Position numbers and translations under genes: made by a program. A DNA stretch of 64,000 bases from positions 496,001-560,000 of the forward strand of contig NZ_PYFX01000003.1 of NCBI RefSeq assembly GCF_003020115.1, written 5' to 3'. The notes below the pieces were generated by a model. It did not search any database, was not told the DNA's origin, and was given only the letters and a program-made list of their open reading frames with translations. Within the stretch, counting starts at the first letter, position 1; every line of letters starts with the position of its first letter. Positions 50,552 through 59,319 of this stretch are shown piece by piece. This stretch comes from Bradyrhizobium sp. MOS002 (GTDB taxonomy: Bacteria; Pseudomonadota; Alphaproteobacteria; Rhizobiales; Xanthobacteraceae).

Positions 50552-51145
50552 TCAGTGCTGGACTGCACCCGGCAGCCCATAGGCCTCCATCTGGGCCTGG
50601 ACCTGCGCGATGTTATGACCGAGGACCACGATGTCGTGGGTCTTGCCTTCGACGTCCCGGACATGATCGCGCAGCAGCGCCTCGGCCTTGAAGCCGAGGC
50701 TCTCGAACAGCGTGATCGCCGCCTGCTGATCGACCGTCATCTGGACCGAGAGCTTCTCGAGGCCGGCGCCGAGCGCGAGTGCGAAGGTCTCCTGTGACAG
50801 CGTCCGTCCCACCCCCTTTCCACGCACGTCGAGCGAAACCACCATCCGGATCTCGCCGACATGGGGCGACCAAGAGTGCGGATCGCGCACCAGCGTGCCG
50901 CAGCCGACGACCGTGCCACCCCTGACCGCGAGCAGGCTCGTGATCGCGCCGCGCTCGATCTCCTTGACCCATGCGGAGAGCACCTTCGGCTCACTGATGT
51001 TGCGCGGCAGGAACAACAGGTCGTGGGTCGGCAGGCCCTTGCCGAAGGCGAGCACCGCGGCTTCGTCCGCGGGCGACATCAGGCGGATCTCGATATCGCC
51101 AGCGTCCGTCTTGACGTGACGCGGATAGGAACGCTGCTCACTCAT
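50552..51145 (-). CDS. GNAT-family N-acetyltransferase
   Basis: 197 residues. Acetyl-CoA-binding motif A is present as EIRMVVSLDVRGKGVGRTLSQET (about 103-125), followed by KLSVQMTVDQQAAITLFESLGFKAEALL (about 133-160). The start ATG overlaps the phaC stop (ATGA), so it is translationally coupled to the PHA synthase. Target unknown; protein or small-molecule acetylation are both possible. Longer frame to 51184 rejected because of the coupling and SD-like GGAAGAG. Confidence 0.87.
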   Translation of the reverse strand: MSEQRSYPRHVKTDAGDIEIRLMSPADEAAVLAFGKGLPTHDLLFLPRNISEPKVLSAWVKEIERGAITSLLAVRGGTVVGCGTLVRDPHSWSPHVGEIRMVVSLDVRGKGVGRTLSQETFALALGAGLEKLSVQMTVDQQAAITLFESLGFKAEALLRDHVRDVEGKTHDIVVLGHNIAQVQAQMEAYGLPGAVQH

Positions 51146-52224
51146 GTCGATCTCTTCCCCAGCCAGGAATCCAGTTTCGGCCACAGCCGCTTTACGGCAT
51201 TGGCGCCGGCGACGAGCGAGACGTGCCCGCCTTTCAGCATCACCTCTTCCTTGTCCTCCGAGCCAATCTTGGCGATCAGGTGTTTTGCGGCCTCATAGGG
51301 CACGATGTGATCATGCTCGGCGACCGCGTGCAGGAACGGCACCTTGATGTCCTCGAGCTTCGCCGCGCGGCCGCCGACCGACATGGTGTCGTTGAACAGC
51401 TTGTTGTCCCACATCAGGTCCTTGGTGATGGTGCGGAAATATTCGCCCGCCAGCGGCAGCGTGTCGGTCGCCCAGCGGTCGAACATCCGGTACGATTTGA
51501 CGAACTCGTCGTTCCAGATGTTCTCCCAGAGCTGGATCTGGCTCGCCGCGCGCGAGGCCGGGCGCAGCATCTCGAACGAGGACAGGATCATCTCCGGCGG
51601 CACATTGCCGACGCTGTCGACGAGGCGATCGACGTCGAAATAGCGGCGGTCGGAGAAGTTCGAGAACAGCTTCATCTCGCGAAAGTCGATCGGCGTGGTG
51701 AAGCAGATCAAATTCTTCATCGGCCCGTCCTTGTGGATCGAGCCGTAGAGCAGCGACAGGACGCCGCCGAAGCAATAGCCGATGACGGAGACGTCCTGTT
51801 CGCCGGAATCCTGCTGCACGCGGCGGATGCAGTCCGGGATGAAGTCGAGCACATAGTCCTCCATGCGGAGGCTCTTTTCCTCCGGCCGAGGCGCGCTCCA
51901 GTCGAGCATGTAGACGTCGTAGCCGCGCTTCAAGAGGAACTCGATGAAACTCTGGCCGGGCACGAGGTCGAGAATGTAACCGCGATTGGTGGTCGCCATC
52001 ACGATCAAGATCGGAATTCGATAGATCTCGTCGGACATCGGCCGATAATGGTAGAGGCTCATCGTGCCGCGCGAATGCAGCACGTCCTTCGGAGTCGAGC
52101 CGAGCGTGGGACCGGACGTCGAGAAATATTCGACGCCCTTGATGCTGCGCTGGATGGCGCGTTGCACCTCGGACTGGATGCGCTCCGGGATCCCTGCGAA
52201 ATCTAATCCGGTGGGTGCATTCAT
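51142..52224 (-). CDS. phaC: Class III-type poly(3-hydroxyalkanoate) synthase subunit PhaC
   Basis: Polymerises hydroxyacyl-CoA into PHA. 360 residues, the short class III/IV size rather than about 600 for class I. Nucleophile elbow GYCFGG (Cys151), Asp in AVAEHDHIVPY (about 308) and His in GGHVSLVAG (about 337) form the triad. It overlaps the small partner gene upstream by 4 bp and the acetyltransferase downstream by 4 bp. Confidence 0.92.
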   Translation of the reverse strand: MNAPTGLDFAGIPERIQSEVQRAIQRSIKGVEYFSTSGPTLGSTPKDVLHSRGTMSLYHYRPMSDEIYRIPILIVMATTNRGYILDLVPGQSFIEFLLKRGYDVYMLDWSAPRPEEKSLRMEDYVLDFIPDCIRRVQQDSGEQDVSVIGYCFGGVLSLLYGSIHKDGPMKNLICFTTPIDFREMKLFSNFSDRRYFDVDRLVDSVGNVPPEMILSSFEMLRPASRAASQIQLWENIWNDEFVKSYRMFDRWATDTLPLAGEYFRTITKDLMWDNKLFNDTMSVGGRAAKLEDIKVPFLHAVAEHDHIVPYEAAKHLIAKIGSEDKEEVMLKGGHVSLVAGANAVKRLWPKLDSWLGKRST

Positions 52225-52604
52225 GTCTGCTCTCCGCCTTCAGATGGCGGGCGCTTGGTGCGCGGCGGGCGCAATGCGGCATCGGAGCCCTGAGACACGC
52301 CGGAACTTGCGGCCATCTGGCTCAGCATCGACTTGATCTCACCGATCTGTCCTTCGATGGACTGTAACCGTTCCGCAAGGCCGATGACCTGCTCCCGGCT
52401 CGGCAGATTCATGGATACCAGATATTTCTCCATGAGCTCGCCGAGCTGCTTCTGAGCACCTGCAGCAACGCCGCCGGCCCGGTTCACGGCTTGCGAAAAT
52501 TCGGGCGACGACATGGCCTGATTGGCGAAGGAGTTGAACCCCTTTTCCATCTCGCCAACCATCTTCTGCCAGACGGCAATGGGGTCGTTGCTCTTGTCGG
52601 TCAT
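52221..52604 (-). CDS. Small PhaE/PhaR-like PHA synthase partner
   Basis: 127 residues from ATG 52604 with AGGAGG six bases upstream. The N-terminus DPIAVWQKMVGEMEKGFNSFANQAMSSPEFSQAVNR and the helical segment GLAERLQSIEGQIGEIKSMLSQM (about 80-102, coiled-coil-like) resemble class III PhaE / phasin-like proteins, and a basic proline-rich tail (RPPRTKRPPSE) follows. Classical PhaE is about 350 residues and PhaR about 180-200, so this is a minimal form. Overlap with phaC start (4 bp) supports a joint complex. Confidence 0.75.
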   Translation of the reverse strand: MTDKSNDPIAVWQKMVGEMEKGFNSFANQAMSSPEFSQAVNRAGGVAAGAQKQLGELMEKYLVSMNLPSREQVIGLAERLQSIEGQIGEIKSMLSQMAASSGVSQGSDAALRPPRTKRPPSEGGEQT

Positions 52605-52775
52605 CGGCGTCCTCCTGAAATCGAGAGCTTCGATGCCCTTCCTTTTTTCGCCATACCACACCGTTGCGTGGTGCCGGTCAACCGGCAAGCAGCGGGTCCG
52701 GTGTCGCGGACGCGGCTTCATTACGAGGCGAAACCGTGCGATACAGCATTGATCAAAAGCCGAGGGAACGCAGCC

Positions 52776-53690
52776 GTGAACGCCTATCAGCCGCCGCAAA
52801 CCGTCCGCGCCAACGGCATCGACATCTGTTACGAGATTTTCGGCAACGACAATGCCGAGCCGCTGCTGCTGATCATGGGGTTAGGCGCCCAGATGATCCA
52901 CTGGGACGATGCGTTCTGCGAGCAGCTCGCCGCGCACGGCTTTCGCGTCGTTCGGTTCGACAATCGCGACATCGGCAAGTCGAGCCATCTCACCGGCGGC
53001 AAGCGTCTGACACCGCTCGAGCTGTTGAAGCTCCGCTTCCTCAGGATTCCCGTGGCCGCAACCTACAAGCTGATCGACATGGCGAAAGACACTGTCGGGC
53101 TGATGGATGCGCTCGGCATCAAGTCGGCGCATCTGGTCGGGGCGTCCATGGGTGGCATGATCGCGCAGGAGGTGACGCTGTCGTTTCCCGAGCGCGTGCG
53201 CTCGCTGACCTCGATCATGTCGACGACCGGCAATCCGCGCGTGCCGCCGCCGACACGCGAGGCCGCCGCGATGCTGATGGCGCCGCCGCCGCGCAGCAAG
53301 GAGGAGTTCATCGTCCGCTACGGCCAGACCTGGAACGTGTTGCGGGCCGGGTCCTTTCCTGAGGAAGAGGCGCTCGATCCCGGTCGCGCCGAACGCGTGT
53401 TCGCGCGCGGGCTCAATCCGGCCGGCGTTGGCCGGCAGCTCCGTGCGGTGCTCGCCTCCGGCAGCCGCAAGGAGCGGCTGCATGGCGTCAAGACACCGAC
53501 GCTGGTCATTCACGGCACCGTCGATCCGCTGGTCCGCCCCGAGGGCGGCAGGGATACGGCAGAGTCAATTCCGGGCGCCAAGCTGCTGATGATCGACGGC
53601 ATGGGCCATGCGCTGCCGATGCGCTTCTGGCCGGAGATCATCGGCGCCATCGCCCAGCACGCACATGGCGCGGCGGCGCGGGCAGCGTAG
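52776..53690 (+). CDS. Alpha/beta hydrolase
   Basis: 304 residues from a GTG at 52776 with GAGGGA upstream. MGLGAQMIHWDDAFCEQLAAHGFRVVRFDNRDIGKS (about 28-65) contains the oxyanion and Asp/Arg loop, GASMGGMIAQE (about 126-136) the nucleophile serine, TLVIHGTVDPLVRP the acid and DGMGHALP the histidine. Resembles rhizobial epoxide-hydrolase/aclacinomycin methylesterase-like proteins. Divergent from the PHA synthase genes; possibly a PHA oligomer or lipid esterase. Confidence 0.88.
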   Translation: MNAYQPPQTVRANGIDICYEIFGNDNAEPLLLIMGLGAQMIHWDDAFCEQLAAHGFRVVRFDNRDIGKSSHLTGGKRLTPLELLKLRFLRIPVAATYKLIDMAKDTVGLMDALGIKSAHLVGASMGGMIAQEVTLSFPERVRSLTSIMSTTGNPRVPPPTREAAAMLMAPPPRSKEEFIVRYGQTWNVLRAGSFPEEEALDPGRAERVFARGLNPAGVGRQLRAVLASGSRKERLHGVKTPTLVIHGTVDPLVRPEGGRDTAESIPGAKLLMIDGMGHALPMRFWPEIIGAIAQHAHGAAARAA

Positions 53691-53836
53691 GCCGACGCAG
53701 AAGGTCTCCTCACGGTGACCATGTGAGCTGCCGGTTACTCTCTTAACGCGAGCCGGTGCGAAAGTTATACAGGGCCTCCTTCAAGCGCCGAGAACCTCAA
53801 TCGCCAACAAAGAGGCTACCGCCTCTCGGAGTCCAC

Positions 53837-54301
53837 ATGCATCACATCGTCCGGTCGGCCGCGATCGTCGCTGCTTCAGTCCTCACGCTGTCCCTCGCCA
53901 GCGGCGCCGCGATGGCGGGCAGCGCGCAAGAAGAAGCCAATCGCAAGACTGTCCTTGCGTTCTACGAGAAGGGGCTCAACCAAAAGGACGCCGATGCAGC
54001 CCTCGCCTATGTCGGCGACCGCTACGTCCAGCACAATCCAAACGCGGCCGATGGTCCGGACGGCTTCCGAAAGTTCATCGGCTTCCTGCGCGAGAAATTC
54101 CCGAACTCGCACAGCGAGATCAAGCGCAGCTTCGTGGATGGCGACTACGTCATCCTGCACGTTCACGCCGTTCGCGAGCCCGGCAGCAGGGGCAACGCGA
54201 TCGTCGACATCTTCAAGCTGGAGAACGGCAAGGTCGTCGAACACTGGGACGTCGTGCAGGCCATCCCCGAAACTCCCGCGAACAACAACACGATGTTCTG
54301 A
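53837..54301 (+). CDS. Secreted NTF2-like / SnoaL-fold protein
   Basis: 154 residues from ATG 53837 (GGAG six bases upstream). A signal peptide of about 26 residues (VAASVLTLSLASGAAMAG, A-x-A site) is followed by a SnoaL-like fold: FYEKGLNQKDADAALAYVGDRYVQHNP, DGPDGFRKFIGFLREKFPN and IVDIFKLENGKVVEHWDVVQ. Such domains bind or isomerise small hydrophobic compounds. Family function unspecific; periplasmic location is inferred. Convergent with the SpeE-like gene. Confidence 0.88.
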   Translation: MHHIVRSAAIVAASVLTLSLASGAAMAGSAQEEANRKTVLAFYEKGLNQKDADAALAYVGDRYVQHNPNAADGPDGFRKFIGFLREKFPNSHSEIKRSFVDGDYVILHVHAVREPGSRGNAIVDIFKLENGKVVEHWDVVQAIPETPANNNTMF

Positions 54302-54330
54302 GGGATTGAACTGGTGGCTGCGCAGAGGGC

Positions 54331-55005
54331 CTAGCTCTTCCTGGCCATCCAGATCACGTGACGCGCGCCGCCGCCTCTTCCGGTGGCGCGGATATTGACT
54401 TCGTTGACGTCGAAGCCGGCGCTCCCGAGCCGCTTGGTGAAGGCCGGATTGGGTCCCGAGGACCAGACCGCGAGCACGCCGCCCGGCCGCAGCGCCGTCT
54501 TCGCCGCCTTCAACCCGCTCGCATTGTAGAGCGCATCGTTGCCTTTCCGGGTCAGCCCTTCCGGCCCGTTGTCGACGTCGAGGAGAATGGCGTCGAAGGC
54601 CGACCGCTTCGCCCGGATGATGTCGCCGACGTCGGTTTCCCGGATGCTCACCCTGACATCATCGAGGCTGTCGCCGAACACCTGCGCCATCGGGCCCCGC
54701 GCCCAGGCGACCACCGCCGGCACGAGCTCGGAGACCACGACCTTCGCCTGGCTTCCGAGCACGGTGAGCGCCGCGCGCAGCGTAAAGCCCATGCCGAGGC
54801 CGCCGATAAGGACGACGGGTTTTGCGACCGCCTCGATCTGCTTCGCCGCAAGCGTCGCGAGCGCGGCTTCCGAGCCCGACAGGCGGTTGTTCATCAGCTC
54901 GTTGGTGCCGAGCTTGATGGAAAACTCCTTGCCTCGCCGCATCAGGCGAAGCTCTTCATCGGAGCCGGGGATTTTGGCCGTATCGATCTTTTCCCAGGGA
55001 ATCAT
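54331..55005 (-). CDS. Spermidine-synthase-like (SpeE-type) methyltransferase-fold protein
   Basis: 224 residues. Rossmann-like cofactor loop VVLIGGLGMGFTLRAAL (about 64-80) and acidic ribose-binding region VVVSELVPAVVAWARG, then DAILLDVDNGPEGL (about 138-151), matching the decarboxy-SAM/SAM-binding fold of SpeE-like proteins. It lacks the N-terminal beta domain of true spermidine synthase, so it is more likely a methyltransferase or a catalytically different member. Last gene, 30 bp after CYP102, of the leftward lipid operon. Confidence 0.8.
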   Translation of the reverse strand: MIPWEKIDTAKIPGSDEELRLMRRGKEFSIKLGTNELMNNRLSGSEAALATLAAKQIEAVAKPVVLIGGLGMGFTLRAALTVLGSQAKVVVSELVPAVVAWARGPMAQVFGDSLDDVRVSIRETDVGDIIRAKRSAFDAILLDVDNGPEGLTRKGNDALYNASGLKAAKTALRPGGVLAVWSSGPNPAFTKRLGSAGFDVNEVNIRATGRGGGARHVIWMARKS

Positions 55006-55035
55006 GCGAGAGCTTTAGCACGATCGGGCGAACAA

Positions 55036-58000
55036 TCACCCTCCCGCCCAAACGTCCAGCACATAGCGGTTCTTGGCGCCCATTTCTTCGATCCAGCGCG
55101 CAGCCGTCGCGGCATCGCTGCCGCTCTTCTCGCGATGGATCGCGACCAGCGCCGCCTTTACGTCGGGCTCCATCTTGCTGCCGTCGCCACAGACATAGAC
55201 GATCGCGCCCTGCTCGATCAGCGGCCAGACCTTGTCCTTCTGCGCAGCGAGGACGTGCTGCACATAGGTCTTCGGGCCCTCCGCGCGCGAGAACGCCGTG
55301 AACAGCTCGGCGATGCCGCTCGCCGCCAGCGCATTCAGCTCGTCCGCATAGAGAAAATCCTGATCGGGATGACGGCAGCCGAAAAACAGCATGGCGGGAC
55401 CGAGCGCGGCGCCCTTCGCCTTGCGCGCGGCGCGCTCCTGGAGGAAGCCGCGGAACGGCGCCAGTCCCGTGCCCGGGCCGATCATGATGATCGGCACGGA
55501 TGGATCGTCCGGGAGCCGGAAGCCGGCCTTGGTCTCACGCACGGTTGCATGGATGACGTCGCCCGCGCGCCGATTGGCGAGATAGTTCGAGCAGATACCC
55601 TTGTAAATGCCGCGGCCGGAGGCGGCCGGTCCTTCAACCACGCCAACCGTGACGCTGCACCGAACCGGGTCGACCGACGGCGAAGACGAGATCGAATAAT
55701 AACGCGGCGCCAGCAGCGAGAGCATCTCCAGATAGACATGGAACGGCAATTCGCAGGCCGGATATTCGAGCAGCAGATCGAACACCGATTTTCGCCTGCC
55801 CAGAATCTCGCTGCGATAGCGCTCGAGTGTTTCAGGCTCCTCGCCAACGAAGGCAAGCAGTTTTGGTTTCGTGACCGGACAACGCGTGTGCTCCGCCATG
55901 ATCTGGATCTGCTTCCGCGTCGCCACTTGCTGGAGCTCGACGAACTCGCTGAGCAGGCGGCCGACCGACACGGCATCGCCGACCGGCAATTGCGCGCGGC
56001 GGCCTTCGGCGACCTGAAGCCTGATCTGGTTGGCCGGCAGGAAGCCGAACCGGCGGGCAACCGAATCCACCAGCGTCGGATCGTTGCGCGGAACCACGCT
56101 CAGATGATCGCCGACGCGGTAATTGATGTTGGACGGCAGCTGCACCTCGATGTGGCGCGTCGAGCGCTCCGACGGATTGGAACCGGCCTTGTTCTGGAGC
56201 TCGTCATTGACCAGCACCTTCATTGCCACCGCGCCACCCTGGGCGACGATGGTGTTGACGGCGGTCACCGCGACCGGCTCGATCGCGTAGAGCGGATCAT
56301 CCTCCGCGGTACGGGTGAAATTCCAGTCGATGCCGAATTCCTTGGTCGCGACCTGGGCGGCCGCCGGGAACCATTTCTGAAATTGGCCGTCGAGATCGCT
56401 GCGCGCATCGCCCTCGCCGCGCGGATAGACCGCGCGCGCGCCGCGCGCCGACAATTGCTCATCGATGAAGCGCGGCACCGACTGGTAGGTCGCGGCCCAG
56501 TCGCTGTTGCCGCAGCCGAACACGGCGTAGCGCACATTGGCAAACACATCCTTCGGCAGTTCGTCGCCGAGCCATTTGACGAATTGCGTCGCATTGTCCG
56601 GCGGCGCACCGTTGTAGGAGGCGCAGATGATCAGTACGCCGCCCTCCCGCGGCAGCTTGCCGACGTAATCGTCAAGCGGCCCCAGATGCGCGGCAAAGCC
56701 GTTGATCTCGGCAAGGTCGGCCATCCGCGTCGCCAGCTCCTCGGCGGTGCCGAGATTGGAGCCGTAAAGCACCAGCATCGGCGTATTGTGGCCGGGACGC
56801 GCGGTGGGCTGACGCGGAGCCTTCGGCGCCGAGGACACCGCCACGGGGCCGCCATAGGCACCGCGCTCGCGATCGGCGCGCGGACGGACCTTGATCTTGA
56901 AGCCTTCCGGCTTCATCGTCAGCGTTTCCTTCAGATGCATCTGGTAGCGCTGGTGGTCGATCAGCTTGAAGCGCTGGAGGATCATGCCGAGCGCGAGCGC
57001 TGCCTCGTGCATGGCGAAGCCGCGGCCGATGCAGGCGCGCTGGCCGTTGCCGAACGGTTTCCAGGCATTGATCGGCCGCTTGGCTTCCGCCTCACGACTG
57101 AAGTTCTCGGGGTCAAAAGCATCCGGGTTCGGACCCCAGACCGAGGGATCGCGATGCAGCGCGGTCACCAGGATGGTGGTGAACGTACCCTTTCGAAGCT
57201 TGTACTTGCCGCCGCCGATCGTCTCGTCGTTCAGCGGCGAGATGCCATAGGCCGGCGCCGGCGGCCACAGCCGCAGCGCTTCCTTGAGGATCTGCGTGAT
57301 GTAGGTGAGCTGCGTGACCTGTTGATAGGTCGGACGCACGTCGACATTGGGACCGAGGACGCGATCGACCTCGTCATAGGCCTTCTTGAGAATATCGGGG
57401 TGCTTGAGCAGCGCATAGAGCGTGCAGGACAGCAGGCCGCTGGTGGTCTCGTGGCCTGCGATCAGGAACGTGTTGATCTGATAGCGGATGTTGACGTCGT
57501 CGAGTTGCTCGCCGGTCGAGCGATCGACGCCCGTCATCATCGCCGCAAGCATATCCTTCTTGTCGTCGGTCGCCTCGCCTCCCTTGCGGCGCTCCGCAAT
57601 GATCTCGTCGACCATCTTGTTCATGAAGTCGACGTCGTCAGCCATGGTCTTGCGCCGCTTCTGCATCCAGAGCTGCTCGAACGGCAGGCCGCGCGTCATC
57701 ATGATCGTTTCGAGCGAACGTACCAGCGACTCGACGAAGGGATGGTAATCGCGCCGGTAGAACGAATTGAAGCGGTAGTCGAAGCCGCACAGCCCGATCG
57801 TATCCAGCGTCAGCGCCGTCATGTCGTGGACGACGTCGATCTCGTCGTCGGCGTTGAGCCGTTCCCATTTGCCGACGAGCTGCTCGGCGATGTCGACCAT
57901 GCTCGGGTGATAGGATTGCATGGCGCGGTTGCCGAAGGGCTGGAGCAGGATGTTGTGCGCCTTGCTCCAGTTCGGCTCCCTGGTGTCGGCCGTGAACAGG

Positions 58001-58269
58001 CCGTCGCCCCCGACCGCGCGCACCCGCCGCAGCGCGCCGCGCACCGTCTTGTCGAAACGCTTCTCGTCGGAGAGCTCGTCGACAAGATCGTGGCCGGAGA
58101 CGACCACGATCGGCGAACCCATCATGTCGAGCCAGAAGATCGGACCCAGCTCCTTGGCAAGCCGGGTCAGATGCTGCACCGGTGCTGCCGAATCCAGCGA
58201 CAGCATGTTGCCGACCACCGGCTTGGTCGGCGGCTGCGGGATCGGGTCCAGACGGTTCTTCGATGACAT
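55036..58269 (-). CDS. CYP102-type self-sufficient P450 / NADPH-P450 reductase fusion
   Basis: 1077 residues, similar to P450-BM3. P450 domain (about 1-465): GDGLFTADTREPNW (Phe92 at the place of BM3 Phe87), I-helix AGHETT (271-276), haem loop FGNGQRACIGRGFA with Cys413. Flavodoxin domain (about 498-640): LVLYGSNLGTAEELATRM. FAD domain (about 670-900): RYYSISSSPS. NADPH domain (about 925-1077): MIGPGTGLAPFRGFLQERAA, ending RYVLDVWAGG. Family hydroxylates or epoxidises medium/long-chain fatty acids without separate redox partners. Cotranscribed with an epoxide hydrolase. Confidence 0.95.
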   Translation of the reverse strand: MSSKNRLDPIPQPPTKPVVGNMLSLDSAAPVQHLTRLAKELGPIFWLDMMGSPIVVVSGHDLVDELSDEKRFDKTVRGALRRVRAVGGDGLFTADTREPNWSKAHNILLQPFGNRAMQSYHPSMVDIAEQLVGKWERLNADDEIDVVHDMTALTLDTIGLCGFDYRFNSFYRRDYHPFVESLVRSLETIMMTRGLPFEQLWMQKRRKTMADDVDFMNKMVDEIIAERRKGGEATDDKKDMLAAMMTGVDRSTGEQLDDVNIRYQINTFLIAGHETTSGLLSCTLYALLKHPDILKKAYDEVDRVLGPNVDVRPTYQQVTQLTYITQILKEALRLWPPAPAYGISPLNDETIGGGKYKLRKGTFTTILVTALHRDPSVWGPNPDAFDPENFSREAEAKRPINAWKPFGNGQRACIGRGFAMHEAALALGMILQRFKLIDHQRYQMHLKETLTMKPEGFKIKVRPRADRERGAYGGPVAVSSAPKAPRQPTARPGHNTPMLVLYGSNLGTAEELATRMADLAEINGFAAHLGPLDDYVGKLPREGGVLIICASYNGAPPDNATQFVKWLGDELPKDVFANVRYAVFGCGNSDWAATYQSVPRFIDEQLSARGARAVYPRGEGDARSDLDGQFQKWFPAAAQVATKEFGIDWNFTRTAEDDPLYAIEPVAVTAVNTIVAQGGAVAMKVLVNDELQNKAGSNPSERSTRHIEVQLPSNINYRVGDHLSVVPRNDPTLVDSVARRFGFLPANQIRLQVAEGRRAQLPVGDAVSVGRLLSEFVELQQVATRKQIQIMAEHTRCPVTKPKLLAFVGEEPETLERYRSEILGRRKSVFDLLLEYPACELPFHVYLEMLSLLAPRYYSISSSPSVDPVRCSVTVGVVEGPAASGRGIYKGICSNYLANRRAGDVIHATVRETKAGFRLPDDPSVPIIMIGPGTGLAPFRGFLQERAARKAKGAALGPAMLFFGCRHPDQDFLYADELNALAASGIAELFTAFSRAEGPKTYVQHVLAAQKDKVWPLIEQGAIVYVCGDGSKMEPDVKAALVAIHREKSGSDAATAARWIEEMGAKNRYVLDVWAGG

Positions 58270-58313
58270 TAAAAGTGCTTCCCCTGCCTCGTATTCAACG
58301 CCGTCGTTGCGAG

Positions 58314-59309
58314 CTAACCAAACCGCCTTCTACGCCATTCGATCAGCTTCGCGCTGACCTCCTCCGGCTTCTCCTGCTGCGTCCAATGGCCGCTATCGCG
58401 GACCAGGTACTTTTCCAGATCGGGAATGAATTTCTCCATGCCATCTGCGGACGACGGCGGCAGCACCGCATCATTCTCGGCCATGATCATCAACGACGGC
58501 ACGCGCACCGTATGATCGAGCCCCTCCGAGCGCACCCAATTGCGCGACATGTTGCGGTACCAGTTGATGCCGCCGGTAAATCCGGTCCTGGTGAAGGCAT
58601 CGACGAATACCTTCTTCTCCTCCGCCGATAGGATCGGTATCCGGGGATCGTGCTTCGCATCGTAGCCCGCGATCATCTGCGGGAATGCCAGGTTCAGTCG
58701 CGGCGAGGCACCGACACCCGCGACGACTTCCTCCGCCGGAGCATCTGCCGGGCGCGGCGCAGGCTTGCGCATGAAGGCATCGAAGGTCTGCTCGACGCGG
58801 CTGCCAAAGATCTTGTCGGGCTCACGCGCCGAGTCCTGGAACTGCACGATATACATCTTTTCGCCGAAGCGCGCGCGCAGGAGCTCGATCGGATCAGCCC
58901 AGGCGCGGTTGGTATGAGGCGTATTGATGCCGACCACGCCGGCGACCCGGTCGATGTGCCGGAGCGGCATCTGCCAGACGATGAAGCCACCCCAGTCATG
59001 GCCGACGAAGATCGCCTTGTCGATGTGAAGATGGTCGAGCAGTCCGATCAGATCGCCGGTCAGGTGCTCGATGTCGTAGTCCTCGACCGGCTCGGGCCGG
59101 TCGGTCGCGCCGTAGCCGCGCTGGTCCGGTGCGATCACGCGGATGCCGGCCTCGCTCAGCGCCTTGATCTGGTGGCGCCAGGAAAATGCGAGCTCGGGCC
59201 AGCCATGGCACAGCACGATCGGCGGCTTGTCCGTGACCGGGCCCGCCTCGTAGTAGCCCATGCGGATTCCGTTCGTCTGCACGAACTTGAGCGGTGGCAT
59301 TTCAATCAT
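58314..59309 (-). CDS. Epoxide hydrolase (alpha/beta hydrolase fold)
   Basis: 331 residues from ATG 59309 (AGGAA seven bases upstream). CHGWPELAFSWRHQI (about 35-49) is the HGxP oxyanion motif specific to epoxide hydrolases; VGHDWGGFIVWQ (about 102-113) carries the nucleophilic Asp instead of Ser; DSGHWTQQEKPEEV has the histidine. A cap-domain tyrosine (INWYRNMSRNW) is present. Between WS/DGAT and CYP102, it could open epoxy-fatty acids formed by CYP102. Confidence 0.92.
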   Translation of the reverse strand: MIEMPPLKFVQTNGIRMGYYEAGPVTDKPPIVLCHGWPELAFSWRHQIKALSEAGIRVIAPDQRGYGATDRPEPVEDYDIEHLTGDLIGLLDHLHIDKAIFVGHDWGGFIVWQMPLRHIDRVAGVVGINTPHTNRAWADPIELLRARFGEKMYIVQFQDSAREPDKIFGSRVEQTFDAFMRKPAPRPADAPAEEVVAGVGASPRLNLAFPQMIAGYDAKHDPRIPILSAEEKKVFVDAFTRTGFTGGINWYRNMSRNWVRSEGLDHTVRVPSLMIMAENDAVLPPSSADGMEKFIPDLEKYLVRDSGHWTQQEKPEEVSAKLIEWRRRRFG

Positions 59310-59319
59310 CGGAACATTC

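Noticed and set aside
52673..52686. GCCGGT-CA-ACCGGC palindrome between the small PHA protein gene and the divergent hydrolase
   Set aside because: Short, GC-rich and without a second site; such palindromes are common by chance in DNA of this composition.
54358..58266. A 1302-codon open frame on the + strand
   Set aside because: It is the antisense of the CYP102 fusion, whose motifs are unmistakable on the other strand; its predicted protein is Arg/Asp/His-rich low-complexity text typical of antisense frames in high-GC genes.
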